Assembly: GCA_020466095.1 (NCBI GenBank)
Contig: CM035807.1
Coordinates: 111,637,286-111,701,285, forward strand
From: Chlorops oryzae
Lineage: Eukaryota > Arthropoda > Insecta > Diptera > Chloropidae
Direction: 5' to 3'
Length of the DNA: 64,000 nt
Positions 1 through 12,296 of this stretch are shown here, piece by piece; positions within the stretch are counted from its first letter, which is position 1; each line of letters begins with the position of its first letter. Under the pieces are notes generated by a model. The model searched no databases, was not told where the DNA came from, and saw nothing but the letters and a program-made list of their open reading frames with translations. Position numbers and translations under genes: made by a program.

Positions 1-1080
1 TTTTCTGCATGTGTTTGGTATAGGAAATTTTCTTGCTGCTTTACAGCGAAGACCCCTTAATTCCAGAAAAACAATTCTCCCACGCCAATGGTTAATTGTA
101 GAAAAAAAGATTTAGTGTAGTTTGAAAGCCAATTGAATGTGCTTTTAGGCAAAATTGAGTTAATGGTAAAAATTGGACCCATTGAGGGAAAAATAAACGG
201 TCAAAGTGAAAAATTCTGAAAAAACTTTAAATTTTTTTTTACTTTAGAAGCCATTTTGGTATGAAAAGTGTCCAAATAACACCCAATTTTTTTTATTTTA
301 TTCAAAATTCTGGATCGATTACTTTTAATTGGGTACCTCATATGTCAACGGGACACCCTGTATACGAATTTGCAGCTAAAAATTTATATTAAGCAAAGTT
401 TACCTTTTGGAGCTTTTAGGTTTTGTTGACGTTTTATAATAGTCAATGTAAATAAAAAAGTGTTGACGGAATCGCGAGTGTACTGTACATAAATTCTGAT
501 CGTCATTATCATATGATAAGAGAGTCCTTCGTGAGTTAAAAATACACTCATGACTCATATCAATGAATTTTAAGGGACGTGGATTAACGTGATTTAATTG
601 CAGAGAGACAAAAATCCCGGAAACTTGTATAATGCGAAAATGTAATTGAACCCGTTGAAGGGAAAATAAATGTAAACGAGTCCGTTTCAGAGGGTTTTGT
701 CTGCATACGTGATTTTAATAATGAAATTCCTTTGGATTCTGCACGATTTTATTCAAACTTTTTTACATCAAATACTTTGCCACTGTGTTCTACAAACTAA
801 TTAAACGCATTTGTAAAAGAGACCCACATTTCGACAGATACAAAATATCGTTAATGAGATGATGTTATTTCAGCGTTAAGTTTTTTTTTTTTTTTTTAAT
901 TTTTTTTTTTTTTGAATTTAAATGAGCAAGCAAAGCGAAAAACGAGGCGTGACAGAGAAAGCAAGCAAACAATTCCAATGATATTTTTGACTGCATTTAG
1001 TTCGTAATTTTATTGTTAACTATTTTATTCCTTTGATTAAGCCAATTTCATGTGTGTCTGTGTACATATTATGTGTGCAT

Positions 1081-1111
<31 letters not shown>

Positions 1112-2186
1112 GTGTAGGTTTTTATTGAGTGTGCGTTTAAAACGGAACATATGTGCTTCGCATGTAATTATATAATTTTATTATGTTTACTTTTTTATAC
1201 AAAAAGGAAAAAATATAAAACTGAACTAACAATGCAGCAATTTTCGGGTTTTTGCTAAATAACTTCGGATAGAAATTTGTGCGAAATTAATTGAAATTTT
1301 CTCAGTTTGAATGGAAATTTAAAGTTTATCGTATTTTAAATTCATTGGGAAATATTATTAGGTATTTTTTTTTTTTTTTTACTATTTTTCGCATCCATCA
1401 TATTTACTTGCGTAATTTTTGTTTTTGTGTACGAAAGAATTTCTAGTCAAATTTTCATAAACATTTTCAGCAAATTCAATTTAAGCCATAACCGCTTTGT
1501 ACATACGAAAAGCACAACGAATATTTCTAATTTTAATTGCAGCTATTTTTTTTTTTTTTAAATATACATACACACATTTACCCAACATAATTTCAACTAC
1601 ATACTAACGCATATAAAGCTGCTTAGGTGGGTATTATTTTTGAATTTAAACTGACTCTTAATCGTGGATTTAATTTTGATGGGAAAACTTTTTCTATTTA
1701 CCGAATTATTTGACGGGTTTTAATTCATACGGAGTTTGCAGAATTACATTTTACAAACCGAATGCGAATCAAAAAAAAATAATAAAATTTGACTCGAATT
1801 ATGAATTGCACCGAACACTTAAAAATATCAAAATAAATGACGAGCATTTTCGTTAGGAAAAAAAGGAATATTTTTGATGCTATTTTTTCCGTCATACGTT
1901 GATGTATGTAGGAATGAATAGAAGAATGTAAAGCCAAGCAAAGCCCAGTTTATGGTGGCGAGTTCAGTAAACAAAAGCCCCAAGGCCATTATCGTTTTGG
2001 TAAAAGACTTTCATTCAATATTTATTTTTTTTTTTTTAAGAAAAGGTTGGAAAAAAATTTTCTGCTAATTCAATGAAAATTATATCAGCATATGTAACCG
2101 ATTTGGTCCAGCTTTGCCCTTTGGTGATTTTCCAAAATCCCTTTGTTTGCTTGTTAACAACAGTTAGGCAAGTGATTAATCATATA
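1..2186. other. AT-rich intergenic DNA, no gene seen
   Basis: The stretch holds many poly-T runs (880-915, 1363-1380, 1548-1559) and a TA microsatellite near 1085-1100. CAACGGGACACCCTGTATAC at about 340-362 may be the end of an old repeat. Short frames here are not credible genes. Confidence 0.5.
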
Positions 2187-2560
2187 CAGTGAACACTCTC
2201 TTAAGTGGCCACCTATGGAGCTTAAAAATGTGTCCGCTTAACAAAGGTGTCCGCTCAAGAGGAAACTATTTGAGAAGCAGGAAATATAGAGCATTCCTAA
2301 AATGTGTCCGCTTAAGAGGTGGGTCCACAGTACTTAAATAAACATTGGGGCCACTGAAACGGGAAAAAAGAAAGATAGAACAAAAACCCACTGAGAAAAG
2401 CGAGTAAGCTGGGAGTTGAGTCAAGGCGTAGCACTCACTGACTAGTAACATGCCCGGAATGAATATGTAAAAAAATGAAAAAAAATTCAAAAATGATTAA
2501 AATTCCAAAAATAAAAAGTGTCCAAAAAAATTTTAAGAGAATGCGAAATCCACAGTAGTT
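2187..2560. mobile_element. Pogo/Tigger-like MITE
   Basis: It begins CAGTGAACACTCTCTTAAG after a TA and has inner GTGTCCGCTTAAGAGG motifs. The far end is near CCACAGTA. The right limit is uncertain because a segment of about 120 bp (CCACAGTA...CATTGGGGYCACTGAAA...GAGTTGAGTCAAG) occurs twice, at about 2325-2435 and 2549-2665. Confidence 0.55.
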
Positions 2561-2701
2561 AACTAAACATTGGGGTCACTGAAAAGGGGAAAACAAAGAA
2601 AGATAGAACAAAAACTCCAATCTGATTAAGAAAATCAAGCGAGTAAGCTGCGGAGTTGAGTCAAGAGCACAATTTCAGCATATCAGCATGACTACGATAA
2701 C

Positions 2702-3170
2702 TATGACCTCGAGAATTTGAATATGTAAAAAAATGGAAAAAAAAATTTTTTTTAAATATTAAAAAAAAAACAAAAAAAATTTTTTTTAAATGCTAAATAA
2801 TTCAAATTAAAAAATTTGAATAAAATATTACTCAATGAAAGCGTAAATTAAAGTACAATCTTAATTGGTACTCGGTTCAAAATTGCAAAATTATGCTACA
2901 TTGCGTGACGAAAAATCTCAAAAATTTAAAATATTCACGAAAAATATTTCGACGTCGAAAAATCTACAATCGACTCTCGCAAAAATTTGGCTATTCGATT
3001 AGTATGCCATTAAAATATTGAATGTCAAAATTAACGAATAAAAAACTTCATTCAGTGAATTAAAATGTTGAATTGTCCAATTAAATGCAAAAAAAATTCA
3101 AAAAAATTCCAAATATTCAATAAATTCAATTAATTCAAAAAAATTCAAAATATTAAAAATCCGAGCTCTA
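2702..3170 (-). mobile_element. GAATTTTT-type hAT MITE, copy 1
   Basis: On the minus strand it begins TAGAGCTCGGATTTT and ends near TTCTCGAGGTCATA. The 8-bp target duplication ACGATAAC is perfect (2694-2701 and 3171-3178). The interior is AT-rich AATTCAAAA repeats plus a short unique block shared with 43490-43620. Confidence 0.85.
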
Positions 3171-4610
3171 ACGATAACCATGCCATTTAAAATTCCTTCT
3201 TTTTAATATTTTCAATCTGAATATCCTTAGAAAAGTCCCTTTTAAACAAAAATTGTACCGAATTTTGCCTTGAATTAATTTCGAAAATTCCCCAAACTTT
3301 AAAGGTCAACAAGCTTGAAGTACCTTAAGATAATGACCACTATAATATGACATTTAATCAAAAGAAATTGATAACATTGTGGTTTTTTTTTTTATATAAA
3401 ATCAATTATTTTACTTTGCCTTTTCTTGCTAAGAAAAATTCCATTAAATCAAGATATTTACATTTGGAATAATTTACTAAAGGCTTTGGATTTTCTTTTA
3501 TTCGTATAATTCAATCCCACTTGCATTTCTATTGTCTTTACTCTTCTACAAATCAATAAGACTTTCCAAATTGCTAAATTAAATTTTAATTTTTTATTAT
3601 TTTTATTTTAACAAAACAATTTGAGCCAGTTAAGCCTGTCAACTTTGGTTATTTTAAGCAAAAATTCATAATAAATTCAAATTCAATTGGTTTGAATGGC
3701 AATGGTTCAAAGAGATTTCTTAGTGAATATGCAGAGAATTAAGGCTTAATACTTAATTGAATATTCTGCATTTTTAAAGAATCAATTAGCGGAATGAAGT
3801 CTTAACTATTTGGAATTTTGAATTAAATTCACTAGAAGCTGCAGGAATAAATCCTTTCGCTCCGATGACGAAATGATTGAAGCATATGTATGTCATGTGG
3901 CAAAAATCGATTTCAACAAAATTCAAAATAATATTTACTCCAATTCGAATAATATATAAAAGAATAATTTAAATTTCATTTGAAGCATTGCTTTTTTCTG
4001 AACATTCTCTGCCTACATATATACATCAAATATATTTTATTGATTTGCATAAGAGCATAAAACCTTCTCGCCGAACGACATTAAAATCACATCAATTTCG
4101 ATTGAACTCCGAATTGAAATAAATTATGCATGCGAGAATAGAAAAGTTTCTCTCATAATTTACGAAGTTCGAATTGGAAAATCGGAATTTTCGAAATTTA
4201 AATTTATGTTTTCCAAATAATTTTTGACAAGCACGATTGCTGGCATCCATATCCGGGCTTCAATGTAATTTTGATAATTTTAGAAGAGCTTGGTTTTTCT
4301 CTTTTTTTTTAATGAAAGACTAAATTTTTCATGATGGAACTTACTTTGCTTGACATAAATTAAATTCGAATAATTATTAGGAAAGTGTTCAGGGGAAAAT
4401 TGCGGGATGAAAAATATTAATGGTACAGTATTGCCCGGATATATGCACCCCAGATATAAGCATTCCCCGTTTATGTGCATCATTTTTCGTGCAATTTACA
4501 CGGTGCTTGTATCCGTGGAGTAATGTAATTGAGGATTTTGTTCTAATTTCAAGAGGAGTATTGCTGAGGATAACTAAAAGCTGTACGGCCAATGCGAAGA
4601 AATTTTCCCA
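3171..4610. other. AT-rich intergenic DNA, no gene seen
   Basis: Nothing was recognised except possible pogo-like end sequence at 4420-4470 (ACAGTATTGCCCGGATATAT). Confidence 0.4.
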
Positions 4611-4614
4611 TTAA

Positions 4615-5029
4615 GCTTGAAATGCAGTATAGAAATACACTATACAGTATTAAGTTTTTTACTTAGAGAAAACAGTGTAGAGTGTAGAGGATCGACCTTT
4701 ATTGTGTATACTGAAGACCTTCTTTACAATTTAAAAGTTCTACGTAGAGCAGCCGTCAACATGTTTAGAGAAGAGTCCAACTATATGTTCTACGGTTGTA
4801 CACACTCCAAAAGTATTTTTCTCTACTGTAGAGTTATAAAGAAAACATTCTTCTGCCTTGTAAACAGCCATGGTGCACACAGTTGAGCTCTAATCGAAAT
4901 ATTTTGACGGATGCTCTACGTGGAGCCTTAGAATTTTAGAAACAGTCTTCAGTATTCACAAAAAAAGGTAAATTCTCTTCACTCTACATTCTTTTCTCTA
5001 CGAAAACAACTATATAGTGTATTTCAGGC
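4615..5029. mobile_element. TTAA-flanked inverted-repeat MITE (piggyBac-like?)
   Basis: TTAA lies at 4611-4614 and 5030-5033. The ends are GCTTGAAAT and ATTTCAGGC. Subterminal arms of about 50 bp match in inverted orientation (AAATACACTATAYAGT ... TAGAGAAAA ... GTAGAG). The TTAA target suggests piggyBac, but the tips do not begin with the usual CCC. Confidence 0.6.
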
Positions 5030-5144
5030 TTAAGAAGGAATTTCATTTCTTAAAGAACAATATTGAAAAGTGAATTTTCCGGTAGAAAATAGAAAGGAGA
5101 AAGGACTTTTAGAAGATCTTCAAGGGGAATGCTTTGCTAATAAT

Positions 5145-5482
5145 TAGAGCTCGGATTTTGAATATATTGAATTTTTTTGAATTATTTTGAATTTTTTTTG
5201 AATACTTATTTTGAATTTTTTGAATTTTTTTAAAACTTTTTTTGAAAATTTTTTGATTTTTTTTTGAGTATTTTTTGAATACTTATTTTGAATTTTTTTG
5301 AAAATTTTTTGAATTTTTTTTTTGAATTTTTTAGAATACTTTTTTTGAATTTTTTAATAATTTTTTTTGAAAATTTTTTGAATTTTTTTTTGAATACTTA
5401 TTTTGAATTTTTTTAGAAATTTGTTTTGAAAATTTTTTGGATTTTTTTTTCATTATTTTGCATATTCAAATTCCGAGGCATA
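5145..5482 (+). mobile_element. GAATTTTT-type hAT MITE, copy 2
   Basis: It starts TAGAGCTCGGATTTTGAATAT and ends ATTCAAATTCCGAGGCATA. The 8-bp target duplication CTAATAAT is perfect on both sides. The interior is almost wholly GAATTTTTT-type repeats. Confidence 0.9.
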
Positions 5483-7289
5483 CTAATAATATTCTTTCCA
5501 AATTTTCGCCTTTTCCTCAAACATTTTCCTTCTTCAATATCCTACTATTATTTGCATAAAATTTAAGTTGGCTTTCTTTAGGTTAAGTACACGAGAATGA
5601 GTAACTGAAGAGATCAATCAAAATCGCTCAAATTAATTAATCGTTTTCCTATTAGTCAAATTCTAAGCCCATTCATAATTTTAGGTACACTGTGTTTAAG
5701 TGTTTTTTTTTTATTTTTTATTTTTGTTTATAAAACTAGAAAAATAATCGCATTTACTTTTTATAAATTTAATTTAATTTAATAATTAAACTTTTATGAA
5801 TTAATATATCGATTAGGAATTGGAAGTTGTTGATTTATTGTAAATTATTTAATAGTAGCCTTAGAAATTTTGTTATATCCATATCGATATAAGATACAAT
5901 CTGATCGTGTTAATCGTTAATCATTATTCCCAAACAATTATATTATCTACATATACATATATATCTATATATATGCATGTGAATAAAAAAAATATAAAAA
6001 AACATTTTTAATTAAATTCTTGGTGTCTAAGAGCTAAGCCCAATATATATACCTATAAACAATTAACCAGAGTAAACATTTAACTGACGTCCTATCGACC
6101 GACCTATGTATGTATCTTCTATCTTCATCAACTTCCTTCTGCCCAACTGACTTTAAAGAATTTAAATTTAAAATTTAAAAAAAATAATAATTTTAAACAA
6201 AATAATTTAAAATTTAAAGAGAATTTTTTGTTTTCGTTCTAAGCAATATGAGTATTTATGGAATTCAATATAAATTAGATGTTAATGAGAAACTATAATT
6301 GAATTATGTAATGTGAATTAAACACACACACACATACATGCACATGAACATATATGTGGATTATTTAATGAATTTAACTCGCTTAAAACTAAAATTCAAA
6401 AATAAATAAAAAAAAAGTGAAAAGAACGAAGAATAAGAAACCCTGTTCAATGGGTTAATCATTGTGCCGTGCCGTAAGTACATGTTCATAGGCTTTTGTA
6501 ATGCATTTTAATGAAACTGTTAATGAAGTCAGGCACTCGGTGGCGCCTACACACACGCTGGCGGTGGTCATCAAAGAAACGACGAAAGATGTGTGTGTGT
6601 GTGAGAGAGAGAAAGAGATAATTTCACCCACTCCATAGGGTTTGCCTTAACGTACGCAAGTTCGTTCACGATGGGAGAAAAATGCACCCGGGAGCAATAA
6701 TGCTCTGAAATTTATGGAATTTATAATTCCGACGTACACAGAGTGCAATGGTGGCAACAGCATCATTACCGCAATGATCGCCATTAACACAATCATAGTC
6801 GTCATCGCTATCATCATCATCATCATCATAATCATCATCATAATCATAATTGAGAACAACAACAGCAAACGATACGGCAAGAAATTTTATATTTTTTTTT
6901 TTGCCATGGAGTCATGTTCTCTCGCGCGGACATACTTCTGTGGCCGTATTTGATACGGTGGCTGCATTATGAAAATTCCTTTGAGGTTCATACAGTTTCA
7001 CCGCAAGGTTTTGACATTTATTGTTTTTACGTTTCTCTTCGCTTTTAAAGTTCAAAAGTTTTTAATTATGTTGGCGAAATGTTCAAAAAGTTAAATACAA
7101 TTTTCCCCGTGTGTAGCGGAAGAAGTTACAAAAGAAACAATTAAGGGTGTTATAGTTAGGCCACACAATACCCGGCACAGATAAGCAGTAAGCATATTAT
7201 TAATTTAGAGGGTTAAATATGCGGTTAAACTGAAAAATTCATTAAAATAAGTATTTTGAAAAATTTAGATTTCAGAGCAATTATTGAGA
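5483..7289. other. Intergenic DNA with simple repeats, no gene seen
   Basis: Low-complexity AT tracts and the microsatellites noted separately. Frames at 6647-6953 are shadows of the ATC/ATA tract. Confidence 0.45.
6585..6620. repeat. (GT)n(GA)n microsatellite
   Basis: A GTGTGTGTGTGTGAGAGAGA run. A second simple tract (ATC/ATA) lies at about 6805-6850. Confidence 0.8.
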
Positions 7290-7830
7290 TTTTTGTGACA
7301 GAACCTAGTACTGGAGGTACCCTTAAAAATGGTCCGATCCGATAAATTCTTTAAATTAATTTTGTTCATGTCCTCGTGAACTCGCATACCAAATTTCGTC
7401 AAGATATCTTAACTCCTTCGATAAGAAAACAGAAAGAAAGGACAGACAGTCAGACGGGCATGACCAGGGCTCGGATTTTGTTGACTTTTATAAATTTGAA
7501 GTATACTTCATGGAGTAAAAATTTTGTTCAACTCATGTTAAGATTCAAATCGATTTTTAACTTCAATATGAATTTTTTTGAAGTTAAAAAAGCAGTTTGA
7601 ATTTAAACTTCGCTAAACTTATTTGCAAAATGCTGGTAGGAAAAAGTTTTTGCCCCATAAATTATACTTTGAATTTATAAAAGTCAACAAAATCCGAGCC
7701 CTGGGCATGACTAAATCTATTCTCCCAGTGACACTGATCATTTCTATATAAGTACAATGTTTTATGGTCTATCTCAACAGGTTCTGGGCGTTTCACACGT
7801 ACGCACAAACGCAATATACCCTCGATACAG
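7290..7830. repeat. Dispersed repeat, copy 1
   Basis: The segment GGAGGTACCCTTAAAAATGG through CCTTCGATAAGAAAAC, GACGGGCATGACTAAATC and TTCTGGGCG to CGCAATATACCCTCG recurs at 47290-48215 and 53340-53850. This copy is split by the hAT MITE at 7465-7703. It resembles 3' parts of dipteran retroelements. The class is uncertain. Confidence 0.6.
7465..7703. mobile_element. hAT MITE, 239 bp
   Basis: About 39-bp inverted ends, CAGGGCTCGGATTTTGTTGA, with a perfect 8-bp target duplication GGCATGAC (7457-7464 and 7704-7711). It is inserted in a dispersed repeat also seen near 48000 and 53400. Confidence 0.92.
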
Positions 7831-10055
7831 AGAACTATTTAATTTCGTTTTTCTTCTCGTGGGTTGTTTTTTTTCCTTCTTTCACTTCGAACTTAAATTT
7901 AAAATTCAAAAACATTGAGAAAAGTTATTTTAATCTAAATTTAACACTCTGTATGAGAGGAGGGCGGAGAGAATCGGTAGGGAAATTTCAAGAAATTACC
8001 TTTTAAGAACTTCAATGGAAGTTTTGGCAATTCCGGGGCAGTTCGTGCTTTTGGTGCCCACTTTATTCGACTTTCGAAACTTTCTCCAACTAATTTGCAT
8101 ATTAAATAGAGATTATTGAATTTTAACATAGTCTGCTTTTAGGCATTAAGCTTTGAGAAAAAAGTTTTTAAATTGAAAATTTTGGCCGCTTTGTTGAGGC
8201 GTGGGAGCTTTTAAAAGTAGGATTTTTACCCCCTTTTTATTTGACTTGGTTAGCAGCGGAAATCATTTGAGCTGCCATCTTTTATTAATGATATTCGCCG
8301 TTTCTCATTAAAAGCTAAAAAGGATTTCCCGGAATCAATTTTCCTCTTTAAACTTATTCTAAAAGCACTAAGTGCTAATAGTCCGGGAGATAGCACGTCC
8401 TCATAAGTGGATCATTTGAAATTTTTCTTAAAATAGGGAGTTTTGCTCGTACTTCATATAAATCGTTTGTGGCATAGGGGGCGAAAATCGACCGCCAAGG
8501 GGTGGAAAAAGTGATCAAAATCGCGATTTTCGGAGTGGTTGAAATTTTTCAGGGTGGTAGAGAAATGGACAATTAAGTGAAAAATCATTTGCTGCCACCT
8601 GTGGGAAGTCTTGCTGCTAGAGCTACAAAGTCGTCGGCGCCAAGCGAACCTGTCAAGTTCGCGACTGAAGTCTTTGCGCAGACAGTTCTGTTATAAAAAG
8701 CTAGAGAGATAGAGCAAAGACTTGAGACGCGAACCATATTTTTTAACAACACCTTTCTTTCGCCTGCGATAGGACTTGAACTCGAGCTCTTCCCATTGTA
8801 AAGCTATCACGCTTCCATTACGCCCCGGAGACTTCCGATACGCTCGTGATAGATTCATTTTATCATCGTATATCGTATATCGAACTGATGTTCAGAGGAT
8901 CGACTCCATACATTTCATGGAAAGGAGTAGAAGAAGTTGTCCTTGAGAAATATCTATGAAATTCAAAAAAAATCAAACCACCCCAACCCCCACTTCAATG
9001 AAGAAGGGTTCAATTTTGAACCCACTGTGCTAAAATTCGGAACATAGGTTATTGTTGTGCCCCAAAGTTGGAAAAATTTAGCTTCATAACGCTACCACGC
9101 CCCCTTTTTGCGCCATTTGTACCAAACATTTCAAATGCTCCGCTTATGAGGAGGGTAAAACACGTGCTAGCTCCCGGACTATAATGCTAAGGTACTAAAA
9201 GATTTGTTTGAACAACAAGCTCAAAGAACTTTTTGACTTTTTATGTTTTCCTTTCGATACCTAAAGTCCTGCTTAGCAACATGTAATTTAATTGAAAAGC
9301 TTAAGCCCGCTGAAAGAACGATCAAAAAACAAAAAATAAAAACATAAAAATTTTTAAAGGGAATTTTCAAAAACTGTGTGCAGTTATTGATAGCCCGACA
9401 CGGCAGAGAAATGAGACTCGTAAATTAGTCGCAGCTGGTGCCACCAAAACGTGCAACGTGTGCGGACACCTTCGTCTCTTCCTCTCCCTGCGGGCAGACG
9501 TAATTGTGTAGCTATGAATTTATTAGACCACCGCGGAAATTGGCCCCAAAATGGCATTAGCTCTAAAGTCCAAAAGTAAGAGTAAGACTGTTTAAATCCA
9601 CAGGAGCCTAAACTAGCGTAAAGGGGGAAATTAATAAACATGTCCATCGCAGCGCACGTTAATGATGACGACAATGATGATGATGATGACGATGATGATT
9701 TCGGGTCAGCTCCATTTCAAAGAAGCTCAACATTAAATACCTGAATGAAGAGTATTCAGACCATAGCAAAATGCTTTGAGAACTTTTTTGCTGCCTGAAT
9801 GTGTGCGTCTTCAAGGAGCCGCCCTGCAGTCCCTGCAGGAAATGACAGTAGTGAATCTATACTATTTTTCTACTGTCCGCGTCAACAGTACTAATGACCA
9901 ATTATGACCTTCGCAATGTAAACCGCTATAGACAATTAACATTGCTTGTCATTGCAAAACCACCAATAGTGGTGACAAACAATAGACATGCTATTGACGA
10001 GGGAACCATTATGAAGGCATTTATTTTAGTACTTCAATAGCAAGACTCATTCATG
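7831..10055. other. Intergenic DNA, no gene seen
   Basis: Apart from the SINE fragment it contains a GATGATGAC microsatellite at 9665-9700. No coding pattern was seen. Confidence 0.4.
8745..8840 (-). mobile_element. tRNA-derived SINE fragment
   Basis: The minus strand has a tRNA-like head with an A-box-like GGGCGTAATGGAAG and a B-box-like GAGTTCAAGTCC. A long non-tRNA flank and no intact cloverleaf argue for a SINE head rather than a tRNA gene. Confidence 0.5.
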
Positions 10056-10300
10056 GTAGGGTAGGTAGGTTGAAGTGGCTGCCACCTAGGCCGTTGATCG
10101 GCCCATTGTGATACCAAAGAGGATTTCTTGTGTTTGTGTGAGTGTATGTCTGTTTATGTAGTGTGCCCCTAACATGCGATTTTTGAAAAACCAGTGTTAG
10201 GCTTAGAACACTACACTCCGTTTCGCCTGTGCCGGGAATCGAACCTCGGACCCTGGGATAAAGAGCAAAGCACGCATCCCCTACGCTATCCCAGAGCCAC
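10056..10300 (-). mobile_element. tRNA-derived SINE
   Basis: The minus strand starts GTGGCTCTGGGATAGCGTAG (A box region) and has a canonical B box GGTTCGATTCC. A body of about 170 bp ends in CCTACC repeats. Part of the body (GGTATCACAATGGGCC) is shared with 36475-36490. Confidence 0.72.
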
Positions 10301-12296
10301 CTGAGCGTAGGAATTGATTTATTTTAAATTATTTTTAAATTAGTTTTCATAACCGGACTCATTGTAGACATTGGGTCATGTGCCTACAGGCTTCCTGCAG
10401 GGGTAATATGAACTGACCCAAGTGTGGACCAGTACTACTTCCCTCATAATTCCACTTCTAATATATTCAACTGACCTTTTTAACATGGGCCTGTCATTGG
10501 AGAGGGACTAGTCCGCAAAACGGTTTTTTTTTGGGTCAATTGTCGTAATTTTTTCTGGTCTTAGGATAGTCAAATAAGGAAAATAAAAATCCAATTTCTT
10601 ATATATACTCTAAGGTGATGAAAGAGTCATTTACGGAGTACCCTTATACCAACCCGTTTATTACCGACCGCCGGCTAGCCGAATTCGATGGAGCGAACAA
10701 CCATAATATAACCGGTAGGATTTGGACCGGTCAAAGGCCAGTCCTTCTTGATTGACCGGCTCATTACTGCAGGGCGAACTCGGACTCGGACTCGAACACA
10801 GACACAGACACACATGCGACCATAGGTACCCACATCGAGCGGTTTGAGGATTTTTTGTTGAACAAAAAAACAAAAATGATAGGCCGAAGAGCTTAAAATC
10901 GGACCATAAAAGCCGGAAAGCTCACAAAATTCAAAATTTCATGTTTTCAGACAAGATGTGCATTCAGACATAAACGAGTTTGAGTCGAGCCCAGTCGAGT
11001 TGAGTTGCAGGCCTGTTGTAACGTGCCGCTGCTGCCTGCCTGCCTGCAAAGATGTATAGTAGTAGGTGGGTAAATACACTGGTCGGTCTGTTCTTTTATC
11101 GGGTTTTCCTCTTTTTTTATGATTTTTTTTTTTTTTTTTTTTGTTTCTTTCTTTTTTGAGTGTATGTATGTTCAGCAATGCCTTGGCTGGCACAAAACGT
11201 AACTCACATACAAAGTCGGTGCTAATACCCTTTTTACGGGAATCTTCGGCATTGAATGTGTTTGAATCGCTGTGCTTAAGCCGTCGACTTATGTAGAAAT
11301 ATGGCCACAAGGCATCATGTGCTTAGAGAACAGTAGGGATAAAGAAGAATATGAAAGAGTGCGATCTGGAGAGATGCGGTAAGGCTCAGACATGTTTGCA
11401 TTTCAGTTAGTCATTCCGTCTGCCGCATGACTGCGCTCGACAAATTTACATAGCATCGCTATTTAAGCTCCCTATTCTACACTTTGCTCCTTGACGATTG
11501 CATTTTCTTTTTGCTTTAAAGCCAATTGAAGTTTCCGTTTCGTTCGCTCATGAATATTTCATACAAAACGATTCACGGCAAACGTTTTAGGTAATTCCAA
11601 TCCCAATATGTAGAACGGTATCTGCATTACCGATTCTTTTTATTTTCTTTTTTCGGAAATATTTCGGCTAGATGTGAGAAATTCGGAGTTTTGATTTTTC
11701 TTCTTATTCTTCTATTTCTTCTTATTTTTTCTATTTTCCTTTTAGATTGTAACAAAAGAAAGCATAATTTGTTAGCAGCTGCTTTTATTTTCAAGGAAGC
11801 TTACCGAATGAATTATGAGTTCGATATTTTAATTCCTTAGCCGCGGCTCATGGCCGTTGTTACTGCAGAACAAATCGCTTAATTAGGACTCAGAATACCT
11901 ACATATTCACTGAAGAAAGGAGCAATATAAATATGGACCGTAAGTTATGTGGAATCTTACAAGGATTAAGTGAGATTCGAGAAGCTGCACTGAGGAGTAT
12001 AAATTAAATAAAAGGTAAGAGAACATATATACATACATACTTATATCAATGCAAAACACCAAGAGGTCTTCGAGTAAAAATTATAAAATAATTTTTTTGA
12101 GCTAATAAAATTTCCAATTTTTTGGGACTGATGTTCAAAAATAACCGTACAGGAAATTTATTGAATTAACCAATAAAACAGTATCATTTATGAGGAGAAT
12201 ATAAACTAAACTATCTAAAAATTTTGAAAATTAACAAAACGATTAAATTTTTTGAACCTCTCCTTCACTACCTCGACCAACTTCACTCACCTAATC
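10301..12296. other. Intergenic DNA, no gene seen
   Basis: Poly-T at 11125-11142 and a CTGCCTGCCTGCCTGC run near 11030. The frame at 10939-11310 crosses the poly-T as a Lys run and is a shadow. Confidence 0.4.

Noticed and set aside
10230..10300. tRNA gene
   Set aside because: A and B boxes are present but the cloverleaf is not intact and a SINE body follows. The same holds for 8745-8840 and 42989-43060.
10939..11310. 123-residue minus-strand frame
   Set aside because: It crosses a poly-T tract as a Lys run and has no motif.
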